A DNA stretch of 64,000 nt from Anaerolineae bacterium (GTDB lineage: Bacteria; Chloroflexota; Anaerolineae; Aggregatilineales; JAFGMM01). Below the pieces are notes generated by a model. It was not told where the DNA came from. It did not search any database and saw nothing but the letters and a program-made list of their open reading frames with translations. A program made the position numbers and the translations under genes. Below are positions 29,309-38,398 of the stretch, one piece after another (position 1 is the stretch's first letter; each line of letters opens with the position of its first letter). The stretch spans positions 1 through 64,000 of the forward strand of contig JAOSJO010000001.1 in the NCBI GenBank assembly GCA_027494055.1, given 5' to 3'.

Positions 29309-29536
29309 GGGGCGGTGTCCGCCCCGCGCGCCCCGCTCCGGCAGCCGCGTGAGGTCGGGTCGCAGGGCGGAGTCGAAACGCAAGGCCACGAAAGGCGCGG
29401 AAAGTGCGCCCGGCCCTTGCGTGCCTTCGCGTTTTTCGCGCTTTCATGTTACGAATCCAGGTGCGTGTCGCTCCGTCCCCGGACGTTGACACGCTATGGC
29501 GCGTTGCCCATCACGCCCGCAGGACGGTGGTGAGGG

Positions 29537-29542
29537 TATAAT
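29537..29542 (+). promoter_or_regulatory. Possible -10 element upstream of the SucD-like operon
   Basis: TATAAT at 29537-29542, 43 bases before the ATG of the SucD-like gene. No good -35 box lies at the right distance, so this is only a candidate. Confidence 0.35.
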
Positions 29543-29584
29543 GGCGCTACGGCATTGCGTTCACATGCGGTTAGAGGAGCAGCC

Positions 29585-30510
29585 ATGTCCATACTCATCG
29601 ACGAGACCAGGCGGGTGCTCGTGCAGGGCATCACCGGGCGCGAGGGCATGACGCGCGCCCGCCTGATGAAAGGCTATGGCACGCAGGTCGTCGCCGGCGT
29701 CACCCCCGGCAAGGGCGGGCAGGATGTCGAAGGCGTGCCCGTGTTCGACTCGGTGCGCGAGGCGTGGGAGGCGGTCGGCCCGATTGATGTGAGTGTGCTC
29801 TTCATCCCCGCGCCGCTGGTGAAAAGCGCGGCGCTGGAGGCCATCAATGCGGGCGTGAAGCTGCTCGTCATCGTGCCCGACCGGGTCCCGATCTACGACG
29901 TGCTCGAAATCGTGGACGCCGCCAACCGCGCCGGGGCGCGCTTCGTCGGGCCGAACACGCTCGGCGTGCTCAGCCCCGGCAAGGGCGTGCTCGGCATGAT
30001 CGGCGGGCAGGCGGAGAGCGCGCGCGCCTGGTTCCCGCCGGGGCCGGTGGGCGTGACCAGCCGCAGCGGCGGGATCACCTCCAGCATGGCCTACTACCTG
30101 GCGCAGGCGGGCATCGGCGCGACGACGCTGGTGCACGTCGGGGCGACGCGGTGGTGGGCCTCCCCCACCCGGAGGTCGTGAAGCTCTTCGAGCAGGACCC
30201 CGACACGAAGGTGGTGGTCATGTTCGGCGAGATTGGCACCTCGCAGGAGGAGCAGGTCGCCGACCTGATCGAGGCCGGCGCATTCACCAAGCCGCTGATC
30301 GCCTACATCGGCGGCAAGGCGGCCCGGAGCGGCACGCGCTTCAGCCACGCCGGCGCGATCATCGAGGGCGGGCGCGGCACGCACGAGGGCAAGGTCGCCC
30401 GGCTGCGCGAAGTTGGCGCGCACGTGGTGGACTCGTTTGCGGACATCCCGAAGGTGACGAAACAGGTCTTGCTTGAGATGGGCGTGGTGACGCCGCAGGC
30501 AGGAGGTTGA
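29585..30510 (+). CDS. SucD-like acyl-CoA synthetase (ADP/NDP-forming) alpha subunit (one frameshift)
   Basis: About 308 residues, similar in plan to SucD but diverged from the copy at 10643-11503. It has [18 protein letters not shown] and AGVTPGKGGQDVEG, then FVGPNTLGVLSPGKG, VTSRSGGITSSMAYYL and the phosphohistidine region RFSHAGAIIEGGRGTHEG. A one-base change near 30150 joins the frames at AVVGLPHPEVVKLFEQ. AGAGGAG precedes the ATG at 29585. The citryl-CoA lyase-like gene starts five bases after its stop, so the two are co-translated. In ATP-citrate lyase and in the two-enzyme citrate-cleavage system, a SucD-like subunit works with such a lyase. No beta-type ATP-grasp partner is adjacent, so the acid substrate is open. 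Confidence 0.8.
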
Positions 30511-30515
30511 GGAAA

Positions 30516-31307
30516 ATGGCTGACGACCAACACTGGACCACCGCGATCACCGAGATCAAGCCCAACGAGGTGCGGCTGCGCGGCTACCGCATCGACGAGC
30601 TGATGGCGCGCGTCAGCTTCGCGGACGCGATCTTCCTGGCGCTGATGGGCGAGCTGCCCGCGCCGGGCGTCAGCCGGCTGCTGGACGCGATGCTGGTCGC
30701 GTCCATCGACCACGGCGCGACACCGCCCTCGGCGCTGGCCGCGCGCACGGCGGCGAGCACGGGCGCGCCGCTCAACGCGGCGGTGGCGGCGGGGGTGCTC
30801 AGCATCAACCGGCACCACGGTGGCGCGATTGAGGACTGCATGGGCGTCATCAACGAGGCGTATGCGCTCGCCGAAGCGAACGACCTCTCGCTTGAGGTGG
30901 CGGCTGCCGGGCTGGTGGCCCTCTACCGCAAGGACAAGAAGCGCATGGCCGGCTTCGGCCACCGGGTCCACACCGCCGACCCGCGCACGGCGCGGCTCTT
31001 CGCGCTCGCGGAGGAAGCGGGCGTGGCAGGGCGCGGCATGGCGATGCTGCGCGCGCTGGAAGCGGCGCTCGCGGCGGACACCGGGCGCCGGCTGCCGATC
31101 AACGTGGACGGCGCAATCGCGGCGGTCCTCTTCGACCTGGGCGTGCCGCCGGCGCTGGCGAATGCCTTCTTCATCATGGCGCGCGTGCCAGGGCTGGTCG
31201 CCCATGTCCACGAGGAGCAGACGCGCGAGCGCCCCATGCGCCGCATCCACCCGTCCGACCACGTGTACGACGGGCCGGCGGCGCGGGAACTGCCGGACGG
31301 ACGCTGA
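30516..31307 (+). CDS. Citryl-CoA lyase-like protein (citrate synthase superfamily)
   Basis: A 263-residue protein, much shorter than citrate synthase (about 430) and close to citryl-CoA lyase and to the lyase domain of ATP-citrate lyase. Conserved pieces are WTTAITEIKPNEVRLRGY at the start, VLSINRHHGGAIEDCM with a catalytic-type His, RMAGFGHRVHTADPRT with the second His, and INVDGAIAAVLFDLGVP. It would cleave citryl-CoA to acetyl-CoA and oxaloacetate, or act on a related 3-hydroxy-acyl-CoA. It starts at ATG 30516, five bases after the SucD-like stop, with AGGAGG inside the upstream gene. Pairing with the SucD-like gene supports an acyl-CoA-forming and cleaving module. Direction and substrate remain inferred. 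Confidence 0.78.
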   Translation: MADDQHWTTAITEIKPNEVRLRGYRIDELMARVSFADAIFLALMGELPAPGVSRLLDAMLVASIDHGATPPSALAARTAASTGAPLNAAVAAGVLSINRHHGGAIEDCMGVINEAYALAEANDLSLEVAAAGLVALYRKDKKRMAGFGHRVHTADPRTARLFALAEEAGVAGRGMAMLRALEAALAADTGRRLPINVDGAIAAVLFDLGVPPALANAFFIMARVPGLVAHVHEEQTRERPMRRIHPSDHVYDGPAARELPDGR

Positions 31308-31332
31308 CGGCAGGCCGGCCGGTAGAGCGCAG

Positions 31333-32457
31333 ATGATCGACCTCGCCCCGGAACAGGTACGCAAGCTCCGCTTGCGCGCGCAGCGCCTACACCCACGCGC
31401 GCCCCGCGCGACCCTGATCGACGCCGTGCGCGCGGTCGTCGGCATCCAGGCGCAGTCCCTGCCGGCGATGATGCTGGCGCTGCGCGCGCGCGTGGCCGGC
31501 CTGACGCTGGGCGACGTGACGAGGGCGGTCCACGACCGGCCCGACCTGGTGCGCACCTCGCTGATGCGCGGGACGCTGCATCTCTCGGCGGCGGAGGACG
31601 TGCGCTGGCTGATCCCGCTGCTCGGCCCGGCGTTCGCCCGCGCGGGCCGGCGGCGACGGCTCCAGCTTGGGCTGGATGACGCGAAGGCCGCGCGCGGCGT
31701 GGCCGAAATCCGCGCGCTGCTCGGCGAGCATGGCCCGATGACGCGCGATGCGTTGGTGGCGGCGCTCAACGCGCGCGGCGTGGCGCTGGACCGGAAGAGC
31801 CAGGCGCCGATTCACCTCATCCGGCTCGTGGCGCTGGAGGGCTTCGTGTGCTACGGCCCCGACACAGCGCGCGGCGAGGAGACGTTCGTGCTGTTCGAGG
31901 CGTGGGCCGGGCCGCCAACCGCCCTGCCCGAAGACGCCGCGCTGGCCGAGCTTGCGCGCCGCTACGTCAGGGGGTACGGCCCAGCGAGCCTGCCTGACTT
32001 TGTGGGCTGGTCGGGTCTGGGCATGGCGGCGGCACGGCGCGCATGGGAGGCGATCCGCGCTGAGCCGGATTTCGCCGGCGCGCAGATCGACGGCCTGGAA
32101 ATGCTGACGCCGGCGTCTGCGCTCGCAGAGGTGGGCGCGCCGGCGGACTCTGGCGCGGTGGTGCAGCTTCTCCCGGCCTTCGATGCGTACATCCTGGGCT
32201 ATGCGGAGCGCCAGCGCCTCGTCCGCTCCGAACGCCAGGGCGAGGTCTATCACGGCGGGCAGACCGTGCCCGTCGTGCTGGTCGATGGCGAGGCCGCCGG
32301 CGTGTGGCGATACAAACGCCAGGGCAAGCGCCTGGCGATCACCGTCCAGGCCTTCGACGCCTTCACGCCAGAGGTGCAGCGCCAGATCGCCGAGGAGGCC
32401 GACGACATCGGGCGCTTCTGGGAGGTGGCGGTGTCGCTGCGCATCGAGCCGCAGTGA
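31333..32457 (+). CDS. Winged-helix DNA-binding (HTH_42/YcaQ-like) protein
   Basis: A 374-residue member of the winged-helix family (PF06224) that includes YcaQ/AlkX-type DNA glycosylases and their relatives. The N-terminus has the paired helices VVGIQAQSLPAMMLALRARV and RTSLMRGTLHLSAAEDVRWL. The middle has ARRYVRGYGPASLPDFVGWS, a strong signature. The C-terminal half has LLPAFDAYILGYAERQRLV and LVDGEAAGVWRYKRQGKRL. YcaQ proteins unhook interstrand crosslinks; this branch, with the GYGPAS and DAYILGY motifs, is not characterised to my knowledge. It follows the lyase-like gene by 25 bases, probably in the same transcript, with no obvious functional link. Confidence 0.8.
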   Translation: MIDLAPEQVRKLRLRAQRLHPRAPRATLIDAVRAVVGIQAQSLPAMMLALRARVAGLTLGDVTRAVHDRPDLVRTSLMRGTLHLSAAEDVRWLIPLLGPAFARAGRRRRLQLGLDDAKAARGVAEIRALLGEHGPMTRDALVAALNARGVALDRKSQAPIHLIRLVALEGFVCYGPDTARGEETFVLFEAWAGPPTALPEDAALAELARRYVRGYGPASLPDFVGWSGLGMAAARRAWEAIRAEPDFAGAQIDGLEMLTPASALAEVGAPADSGAVVQLLPAFDAYILGYAERQRLVRSERQGEVYHGGQTVPVVLVDGEAAGVWRYKRQGKRLAITVQAFDAFTPEVQRQIAEEADDIGRFWEVAVSLRIEPQ

Positions 32458-32506
32458 GCCACAGGCGAAGTTCACAGCACACGCTGATGCAATCAGGAGG
32501 GACGAC

Positions 32507-33046
32507 GTGACGACAAGAGACGAGATTCTCGACCTGCTCCCCGAAGTGGGCGAAATCCAGGACGCGAGCCTGCGGGCGAAGGTCATCGACGTGTGGGCCG
32601 ACGCGATGGCGCAGGGCGGCTGGTCCGCCGCCGACGTGGCGCGGATGCCGTTCACGCTGCTCGCAGAGGACGTGCCGGTGAGCTTCATCGAGCACGTGCG
32701 CACCGTGTGCCGGATGTGCATGGCGATGGCGCGCGTGCTCGTCGAAGCCTACGGCGCGCGCGTCAGCATCGATCACGACACGCTGGTGGCCGGCGCGCTC
32801 CTCGCCGATGTGGGCAAGCTGATCGAGTTCGAGGAGGACGGCGCGGGCGGCTTCCGCTTCGCGCCGATGTACCAGTACCTCCGGCACCCGTTCACCGCCG
32901 TCGGCATGTGCTGGAAGCACAACCTCCCGGAGGGGGTGATGCACGTGGTCGCCACGCACTCCTGGGAGGGCGACAAGTTCAAGCGCCGCCCGGAATCGAT
33001 CATCTTCCACCACGCCGACTTCACCGACTTCGACCTGGTGCGCTGA
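32507..33046 (+). CDS. HD-domain-like protein with altered metal site
   Basis: A 179-residue protein laid out like HD phosphohydrolases: a first His in FIEHVRTVCRMCMAMA, then DHDTLVAGALLADVGKLIEF, then PEGVMHVVATHSWEGDKFK and IFHHADFTDFD. The classical HD doublet, expected as LLHDIGKL, reads LLADVGKL, so one of the two metal-binding residues is missing. HRCxxxD-type clusters elsewhere may compensate, and I cannot say whether it still hydrolyses phosphate esters. GTG 32507 is chosen because AGGAGGG lies five bases upstream. It is the last gene of the operon that begins at 29585. Confidence 0.72.
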   Translation: MTTRDEILDLLPEVGEIQDASLRAKVIDVWADAMAQGGWSAADVARMPFTLLAEDVPVSFIEHVRTVCRMCMAMARVLVEAYGARVSIDHDTLVAGALLADVGKLIEFEEDGAGGFRFAPMYQYLRHPFTAVGMCWKHNLPEGVMHVVATHSWEGDKFKRRPESIIFHHADFTDFDLVR

Positions 33047-33064
33047 CGCGCTTCTGCGCGCGGG

Positions 33065-33093
33065 TTGACGTAGCTCCGCGCGGGTTTTATAAT
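33065..33093 (+). promoter_or_regulatory. Sigma-70-type promoter of the S1-domain gene
   Basis: TTGACG (33065-33070) and TATAAT (33088-33093) separated by exactly 17 bases. Transcription would start near 33100, giving a leader of about 58 bases before the ATG at 33158. Confidence 0.75.
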
Positions 33094-33157
33094 GTTTAGC
33101 GTTTGATGAAAAAGAGATGTTATTGATAGCATGTAGCGGTAGAATGGGGGAAGCGCC

Positions 33158-34201
33158 ATGTCTTCCGATCTGCAACGGCGAAGTTTTCATAATACGGTGT
33201 CGGCGCCGCCCCAGCCTCCAGACGAGGCGTATTGGGCGGCGCTGCTGCGCGAGGGCGAGTTCGCCAGCGGCGCGCCCGACCCCGGCAACCACGAGGGCGC
33301 GTGGGACGGTTACGGCACGCCCGCAGCCGCCTCCGAGACCGCCGACGGCGACGGTGCGGGCATCAGCGACGACTGGGAAGAGGTCCGTCGCACCTACGAG
33401 TCGGACGACACCGTGACGCTCACGGTCATCGGCTACAACCGGGGCGGGTTGCTGGTCGCCTGGCGCAACCTGCGCGGCTTCGTGCCGGCCAGCCAGTTGG
33501 TCGACGCGCCCGCATCCGAGGACGGCGTCGTGCGGCGTGACGAGCTGGCGGGGCGCGTGGACCAGGAGTTAAGCCTGCGCGTCATCGAACTCAACCCGGC
33601 GCAGAACCGCCTGATCCTGTCGGAGCGCGCTGCCCAGGTGGGACCGGGCACACGCGCCAACATTCTCGGCAGCCTGCACGTGGGCGACGAATGCACCGGC
33701 AGGGTGACGAACCTATGCGACTTCGGCGCGTTCGTCGATCTCGGCGGCGTCGAGGGCCTTATCCACATCTCCGAACTCTCCTGGGGGCGCGTCGGGCATC
33801 CCAAGGACCTGCTCAGGCGCGGGCAGGATGTCCGGGTGTACGTGATGGACATCGACCAGGCGAATGGCCGGGTGGCGCTGAGCCTCAAGCGGCTGCAGCC
33901 CGACCCGTGGGAGACCGTCGAGGCGCGCTATCAGGTCGGCCAGATCGTGACGGGTGTGATCACCAACGTGGTCGATTTTGGCGCGTTCGCGTGCATCGAG
34001 GAGGGGCTGGAGGGCCTCATCCACGTGTCCGAACTCGCCGAGGGGCACTTCCTGCACCCGCGCAACGTGGTCCAGGAGGGCGAGACGGTGCAGGCGCGCA
34101 TCCTCAACATCGACGGGTCCGCGCGGCGGCTTGGCCTCAGCCTGCGGCGTGTCGACAACGGCGCTGACCCCACCGCTAACCTGGGAAGCGACGCCTACTA
34201 G
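33158..34201 (+). CDS. rpsA: S1 RNA-binding-domain protein (ribosomal protein S1-like)
   Basis: A 347-residue protein with three S1 OB-fold repeats after an acidic, low-complexity N-terminus of about 80 residues. Repeat one has VTLTVIGYNRGGLLVAWRNL. Repeat two has GRVTNLCDFGAFVDLGGVEG followed by LIHISELSW. Repeat three has GVITNVVDFGAFACIEEGLEG followed by LIHVSELAEG. Repeats two and three carry the standard RNA-binding FGAFV/LIHVSE surface. Full S1 of Proteobacteria has six repeats; three- to four-repeat versions are normal in other phyla. GGGGGAAG precedes the ATG. A consensus promoter and a terminator bracket it as a single-gene unit. Confidence 0.88.
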   Translation: MSSDLQRRSFHNTVSAPPQPPDEAYWAALLREGEFASGAPDPGNHEGAWDGYGTPAAASETADGDGAGISDDWEEVRRTYESDDTVTLTVIGYNRGGLLVAWRNLRGFVPASQLVDAPASEDGVVRRDELAGRVDQELSLRVIELNPAQNRLILSERAAQVGPGTRANILGSLHVGDECTGRVTNLCDFGAFVDLGGVEGLIHISELSWGRVGHPKDLLRRGQDVRVYVMDIDQANGRVALSLKRLQPDPWETVEARYQVGQIVTGVITNVVDFGAFACIEEGLEGLIHVSELAEGHFLHPRNVVQEGETVQARILNIDGSARRLGLSLRRVDNGADPTANLGSDAY

Positions 34202-34220
34202 CCCCACAATCGGACGCACT

Positions 34221-34259
34221 GCGGCCACGGCGGTTTACCGTCGTGGCCGCTCTTTGTTT
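34221..34259 (+). terminator. Intrinsic terminator of the S1 gene
   Basis: Nine-base stem GCGGCCACG with CGTGGCCGC (34221-34229 and 34242-34250), extended by an inner GCGG/CCGT pairing, followed by TCTTTGTTT. It ends the S1 gene 20 bases after its stop and faces the convergent SbcC-like gene. Confidence 0.8.
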
Positions 34260-34297
34260 CCCTGGGTGGCGCACCGCGCGGCAAAGGGCAGGGCCGG

Positions 34298-36500
34298 CTA
34301 TACCACGCTGATGAGCGAACCCTGCTCGGTCTTTTTCGATCTCGATGCGCGCGGGGAAGGCGTCTTTCAGCTCGTCGATGTGCGTGATGACGATGATCTT
34401 GGCGAAGTCATCCTGGATCGCGTTGATCGCTTCGACGAGGCGCTGGCGCCCGGTCGCGTCCTGCGTGCCGAAGCCCTCGTCGATGACGAGCGTGCGCAGT
34501 TGCGCGCCGGCGCGCCGCGCCAGCAGCCGCGAGAGCGCGATCCGCACGGCGAAATCGACGCGGAACTGCTCGCCGCCGGAGTACATCTCGTAGGCGCGGT
34601 CGCCCAGCGGGTCGTTGACGATGATGTCCAGCGTCTCGATGGTGCCCTCGCTCGACTTCTTCTCGCGCTGCGTCTCGAAGCGCACGTTGATCTGCCCCGC
34701 CGTGAGCTTGCGCAGCAGGTCGTTCGCCGACGTCTCGATCTCCGGGATAACGGCCTCGATAATCATGGCCGGCACGCCGTTTCTGCCGCAGGCGGCGCGC
34801 AGCTCGTCGTAGACAGCGCGTTCCTCGCGCAGCCCGGCCTGCTGCGCGGCGAGTTCCTGGCGGCGCGCGCTGCCGGTCCAGCACCTCGACCAACTGCCGC
34901 GCCCGCACCGCCGCCTCGCGCGCCTGGTTCTCCTCGGCGACCCGCTCCGCGTGTTGCCGGCGCAGTTCCACCGCCTCAGCGACTTGCGCCGACAGCGTGG
35001 CAAGCTCCGCGTCCAGGGCCTCCAGCGCGGCCAGGTCGTCGGCAAGCTCCGCCGCCCACTTCTGCTGGCGCTCCGCGAGGCGCTGCGCGCTCGCCTCAGG
35101 TCGGGCAGCTTCTCTTCGGCAGCCTGCAGGTCCGCGCGGCGCTTTTCATAGCCGGCCTGGTCTGCCGCCTGCGCCAGCGCCGCCCGGTATTGCGCCGGGT
35201 CGAAGCCCAGGCCGCTGAGCGCGTCCGCAAGGCCGGGCTGCTCCCTGAAGGAATCGTCCGCCTTCAGCGCGGCGCGCGCCGCCTCGTAGGCCTGCGCCTG
35301 CGCGCCCGCCGCGTCGATGCGCGCCTTGTTGTCCCGCCAGGCGTCGCCCTTGTCCCGGCCGGCCTGCTCGAACTGCGCCGCCAGCGCCGCGCGGTGCTCG
35401 CTGCTGAGCGCCTGCCCGCACAGCGGGCACACCGGCTCGCCGGTCCGGTCGATCAGGTCCAGGCTCTTGCGCAGGTCTTCCATCTCGGCCTTGAGCGCCT
35501 CGTTGTTCGCGCGGAGCGCTGCCGCCTCTTCCTTGAGCGCGGTGGCGGCCTCCAGCAGACCCCGGTCTATCGCCGCTGTGAGCGCCTCGGCCTGCTGGCG
35601 CGCCTCGACCCACTGCGCGTACCCCGCCTCGATGTCCGCCTTCTCGGCCAGCAGCGCGCGCGCCGCCTGGAGCTGCGGTTCCAGCGCCGCCGCCTCGCGC
35701 TGCGCCGCCTCGAGTTCGCGCTGGCCGGTCTCGGTGCGGCGCTGCCGTTCGGCGCGCTGGCTCTGCTTGTGCCGCAGGTCGATCTCCGCCACGGTGAGCG
35801 CCTGGACCTCTTTGTCCAGCGCCTCGCGCCGCGCGGTCGCTTCGATGAGGCGGGCCTGCGCCTCGGTGAACGCGGCCTTGCGCGCGTCCTCTTCGGCGAG
35901 TTCGCCGTCGATGGCCTGAATCTGCGCCTCCATGCCCAGAAAGGTCGCGTCGAGCGCCCGGATTCTCTCCTTCGCGCGGTCCTCGTAGCGCGCCCAGATG
36001 TCGAGGCCGAGGATGTCGCTCAGCACCTTCTTGCGCTCGGCGGGCGTCTTCACCGTGAACTCGTCCGCGCGCCCCTGGAGCAAGAACGCCGAGTTGATGA
36101 ACGTCTCGTACTCCATGCGCAGCACGCTCTCGATTTTTGCCTGAGTCTGGCGCATGGTCGGCTCGTTGAGGGTATGCCACTCGTCGCCGTCGCACACCAT
36201 GAAGTCGAGCGTGCTCCGGCCCCTGCCGGCGAGTTCGCGCTGCCGGATCACCTGATAGCGGTTGTTGTCCAGCTCAAAATCGAAGACCACGCGCATCTCG
36301 CTCTGGCCGATGTGAATCAGCTCGTCGTCGCGGCGGGCGCGCGCCCGGCCCCACAGCGCCCACGTGATGGCGTCGAGCAGGCTGCTCTTGCCCGCGCCGT
36401 TGGGGCCGGCCAGGCACGCCAGGTGGATGCCGGTGAAGTCCAGCGGCGCCGGCTCGCGGTAGGCGAGGAAATTGCGCAGTTCCAGACGGATGGGAATCAT
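34298..36500 (-). CDS. sbcC: SbcC/Rad50-type SMC-like ATPase (three frameshifts)
   Basis: About 730 residues of an SbcC/Rad50-like protein. The Walker A is GPNGAGKSSLLDAITWALWG (residues about 31-50), with the Q-loop area FLLQGRADEF. Long coiled coils flank a zinc hook EPVCPLCGQAL. The signature and Walker B are YSGGEQFRVDFAVRIALSRL and LVIDEGFGTQD. The middle coiled coil (about 35110-34870) reads Ser/Arg-rich nonsense in the main frame and proper coiled coil in another, so two compensating single-base indels bound it. A third near 34335 moves the stop to 34298. With SbcD it would form an exonuclease that processes DNA hairpins and ends; no sbcD is next to it. Confidence 0.88.
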
Positions 36501-36593
36501 TGCGCCCTCACAATCGTCTGGGTGTGAGGGCTATGTTACCACGCGCGCGGCCCGTAGAACAAGTGCGCGAGCGTGCTGCGGTCCTTTGGCGCG

Positions 36594-36634
36594 TGGAAAA
36601 AAGAACATCCCGGAAGCGTCGCGCTTCCGGGATG
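36594..36634 (-). terminator. Intrinsic terminator of the padR operon
   Basis: A perfect 13-bp stem (CATCCCGGAAGCG with CGCTTCCGGGATG) around a three-base loop. On the minus strand it is followed by TTCTTTTTT. It lies 27 bases after the stop at 36661 and ends the operon that begins with padR. Confidence 0.9.
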
Positions 36635-36660
36635 CACCTCAACGGCTGTCAGCCGGCGGG

Positions 36661-36972
36661 CTAGACGTTCTCGACGTCCTCGCCCTCGACGTCCACCTTG
36701 ACCCTGTGCTTCGCTTCAGGCTCTTCCTCTTCTTCCCCGCACCACCACATCCAGGGCGGGGAGAAGGGCATCCCGTCGGCGAACATCCACGGGCCACGCA
36801 CGCGGCGGTGGCGGCGGCGGGAGCCGCCCCACGGGCCGAACCCGGACTCGCCCCACCTGCGGGGGTCCATGCCCATCACGAACTCGCGCATCTTCTCTTT
36901 GTCGCCCTTGATCTCGATGCGGAAGCCGTCGTCCGTCTCGACGACCTTGAACTCCTGAATGACTTTTTCCAT
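36661..36972 (-). CDS. Small acidic protein with ETDDG motif, unknown function
   Basis: A 103-residue protein starting MEKVIQEFKVVETDDGFRIE and continuing IKGDKEKMREFVMGMDPRRW. A Gly/Arg/Trp-rich middle (RRRHRRVRGPWMF and PPWMWWCGEEEEEPE) and an acidic tail follow. The N-terminal 25 residues resemble the start of the next gene upstream (38398: EKVLFSLRLVETDDGYRVE), so the two share a small beta-strand-rich module that I do not recognise as a named family. AAAGGAG precedes the ATG by nine bases. It is the last gene before a strong terminator, in the transcript that starts at padR. No enzyme motif is present. Confidence 0.7.
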   Translation of the reverse strand: MEKVIQEFKVVETDDGFRIEIKGDKEKMREFVMGMDPRRWGESGFGPWGGSRRRHRRVRGPWMFADGMPFSPPWMWWCGEEEEEPEAKHRVKVDVEGEDVENV

Positions 36973-36987
36973 TTTGCTTTCGCTCCT

Positions 36988-38398
36988 TTATTGAACTGCT
37001 TGCTCTCGTTCGAAGGCCGGCGTGGCCAGAACTTCTTCTCTGCTGATGCGCATGACGAGGTTCTCCGCGCCTGGCTCACCTGGCGCTGTCGCGCCCACAC
37101 GCTTCACCGGCTTGAAACCGGCGCTCTCGTACATCCTGATTGCAGGGACATTCGCGATATCGGGGTCCACGATGCAACTCACAGCGTCGCTCTGCTCGAA
37201 CACCACCTCCTTGAGAAACGCTGCCATGATGAGGCGGCCAAGCCCCCGGTGCATGTACGCCGCCTCACCGATAAACAAATCCACGCCTGCCGCGCCCGCT
37301 TCGACCTGCACCTGCGCGGCGTAACCGGGATAGTCCGCGATCTTGTACGTCTGGATGTAGCCGATGGGCCTTCCGCCGTACAGGATCGTGTAGGGGTCGG
37401 TCGGCGCCTGCCGGCGGATGCGCGGCGCGTACTTCGCGACCACGTCCGCATAGGTGTAACCGCCCTTGTCATACCACGCGCGCACGTGCGGCGCGTTGAG
37501 CCACCGGCGCATCCGGGGCAGGTCCGCCATGCGCAGCCGCCGGAAGCCGATCTGCGCCGATGCCCAGGGCGGGCCGGGGATGCTGTCGGCGAACTGCCGC
37601 GCCTTCACCTCACCCCCGCCGAGCCGGCCCCCGTCTGCCGTCGCGCGGCGACGCCGCGCGCCTGGACGCACATAGCCGGCGACCCGGTGCACGACATAGT
37701 CAAACGTGTTGCCGAGCAGGTTGCCCATGGTGATCATGCGGATATAGGCTATGATCGCGCGCGCGGCGTCCTCCCCGTAGAAATCCACCAGGCGCGCCCA
37801 GGCTCCCGGATCGGGGTTCCCGCCGCTTTCGGCGTAGTGCTGCGCAAAGCACAGCGCCACCGCCTCGTGCGGGGGAAACGCCTCCACTGCGCCCGCCGCC
37901 AGCCTCTCGATCTCCTCCGGCGTGACGCCCTCCGCGAGCGCCCACCGCGTGTGTGCGAAGTTGCAATACAGGCAGTCGTTGACCTGCGTCACCGCAAGCA
38001 TGATCTTTCTCCGCGAACGCCCGGCTCACGAGGCGGTCGCGGGCCGCGCGCCGCAGGTCCGGCATGTGGGCCGCCACATCGGCCAGCGCCCGCGCAAAGG
38101 TCTGCGGCGTGTAGCGGCGCTTCGCAAAGCCGGCAGGCGTCATCGCGCGCTCCGTGGGCCTCAAGCCCCGCCCGCCGTCACTCTGCGTCATAGAGATCGT
38201 CGTAGAGGCTCTGGAGCGATCCAGCGCCTCGCGCAGCTCGGCTTTGGAGGGTTGGCGCGGGCCAAACCAGCATCCCTGCCGCCGCCCCGCGCGCCCTCTG
38301 GAGGCGAACGCCTCACCGGGGACGGCGCCCTCGGTTTCCACGCGGTAGCCGTCGTCGGTTTCGACCAGGCGCAGGCTGAAGAGCACTTTTTCAGGCAT
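36988..38398 (-). CDS. AhpD/CMD-like domain joined to an AAC(6')-like GNAT domain (one frameshift)
   Basis: About 470 residues. The N-terminus (MPEKVLFSLRLVETDDGYRV) carries the ETDDG module. Then comes an AhpD/carboxymuconolactone-decarboxylase-like domain with NDCLYCNFAHTRWALAEGV, where the CxxC and His match the peroxidase site. An Arg/Gly-rich linker leads to a GNAT domain: FRRLRMADLPRMRRWLNAPH, DLFIGEAAYMHRGLGRLIMA and NVPAIRMYESAGFKPVKRV, the layout of aminoglycoside 6'-N-acetyltransferases. One extra A in an AAA run (38006-38008, plus strand) breaks the frame. Start ATG 38398 overlaps the padR stop by eight bases. Whether the two enzyme parts are truly fused, or joined by an unseen second indel near 37610-37650, is uncertain. 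Drug acetylation is an inference. Confidence 0.7.

Noticed and set aside
36988..37600. Calling the GNAT domain an aminoglycoside-resistance gene
   Set aside because: The motif layout fits the AAC(6') family, but the host is an environmental bacterium and the substrate is not shown, so I describe the domain only.
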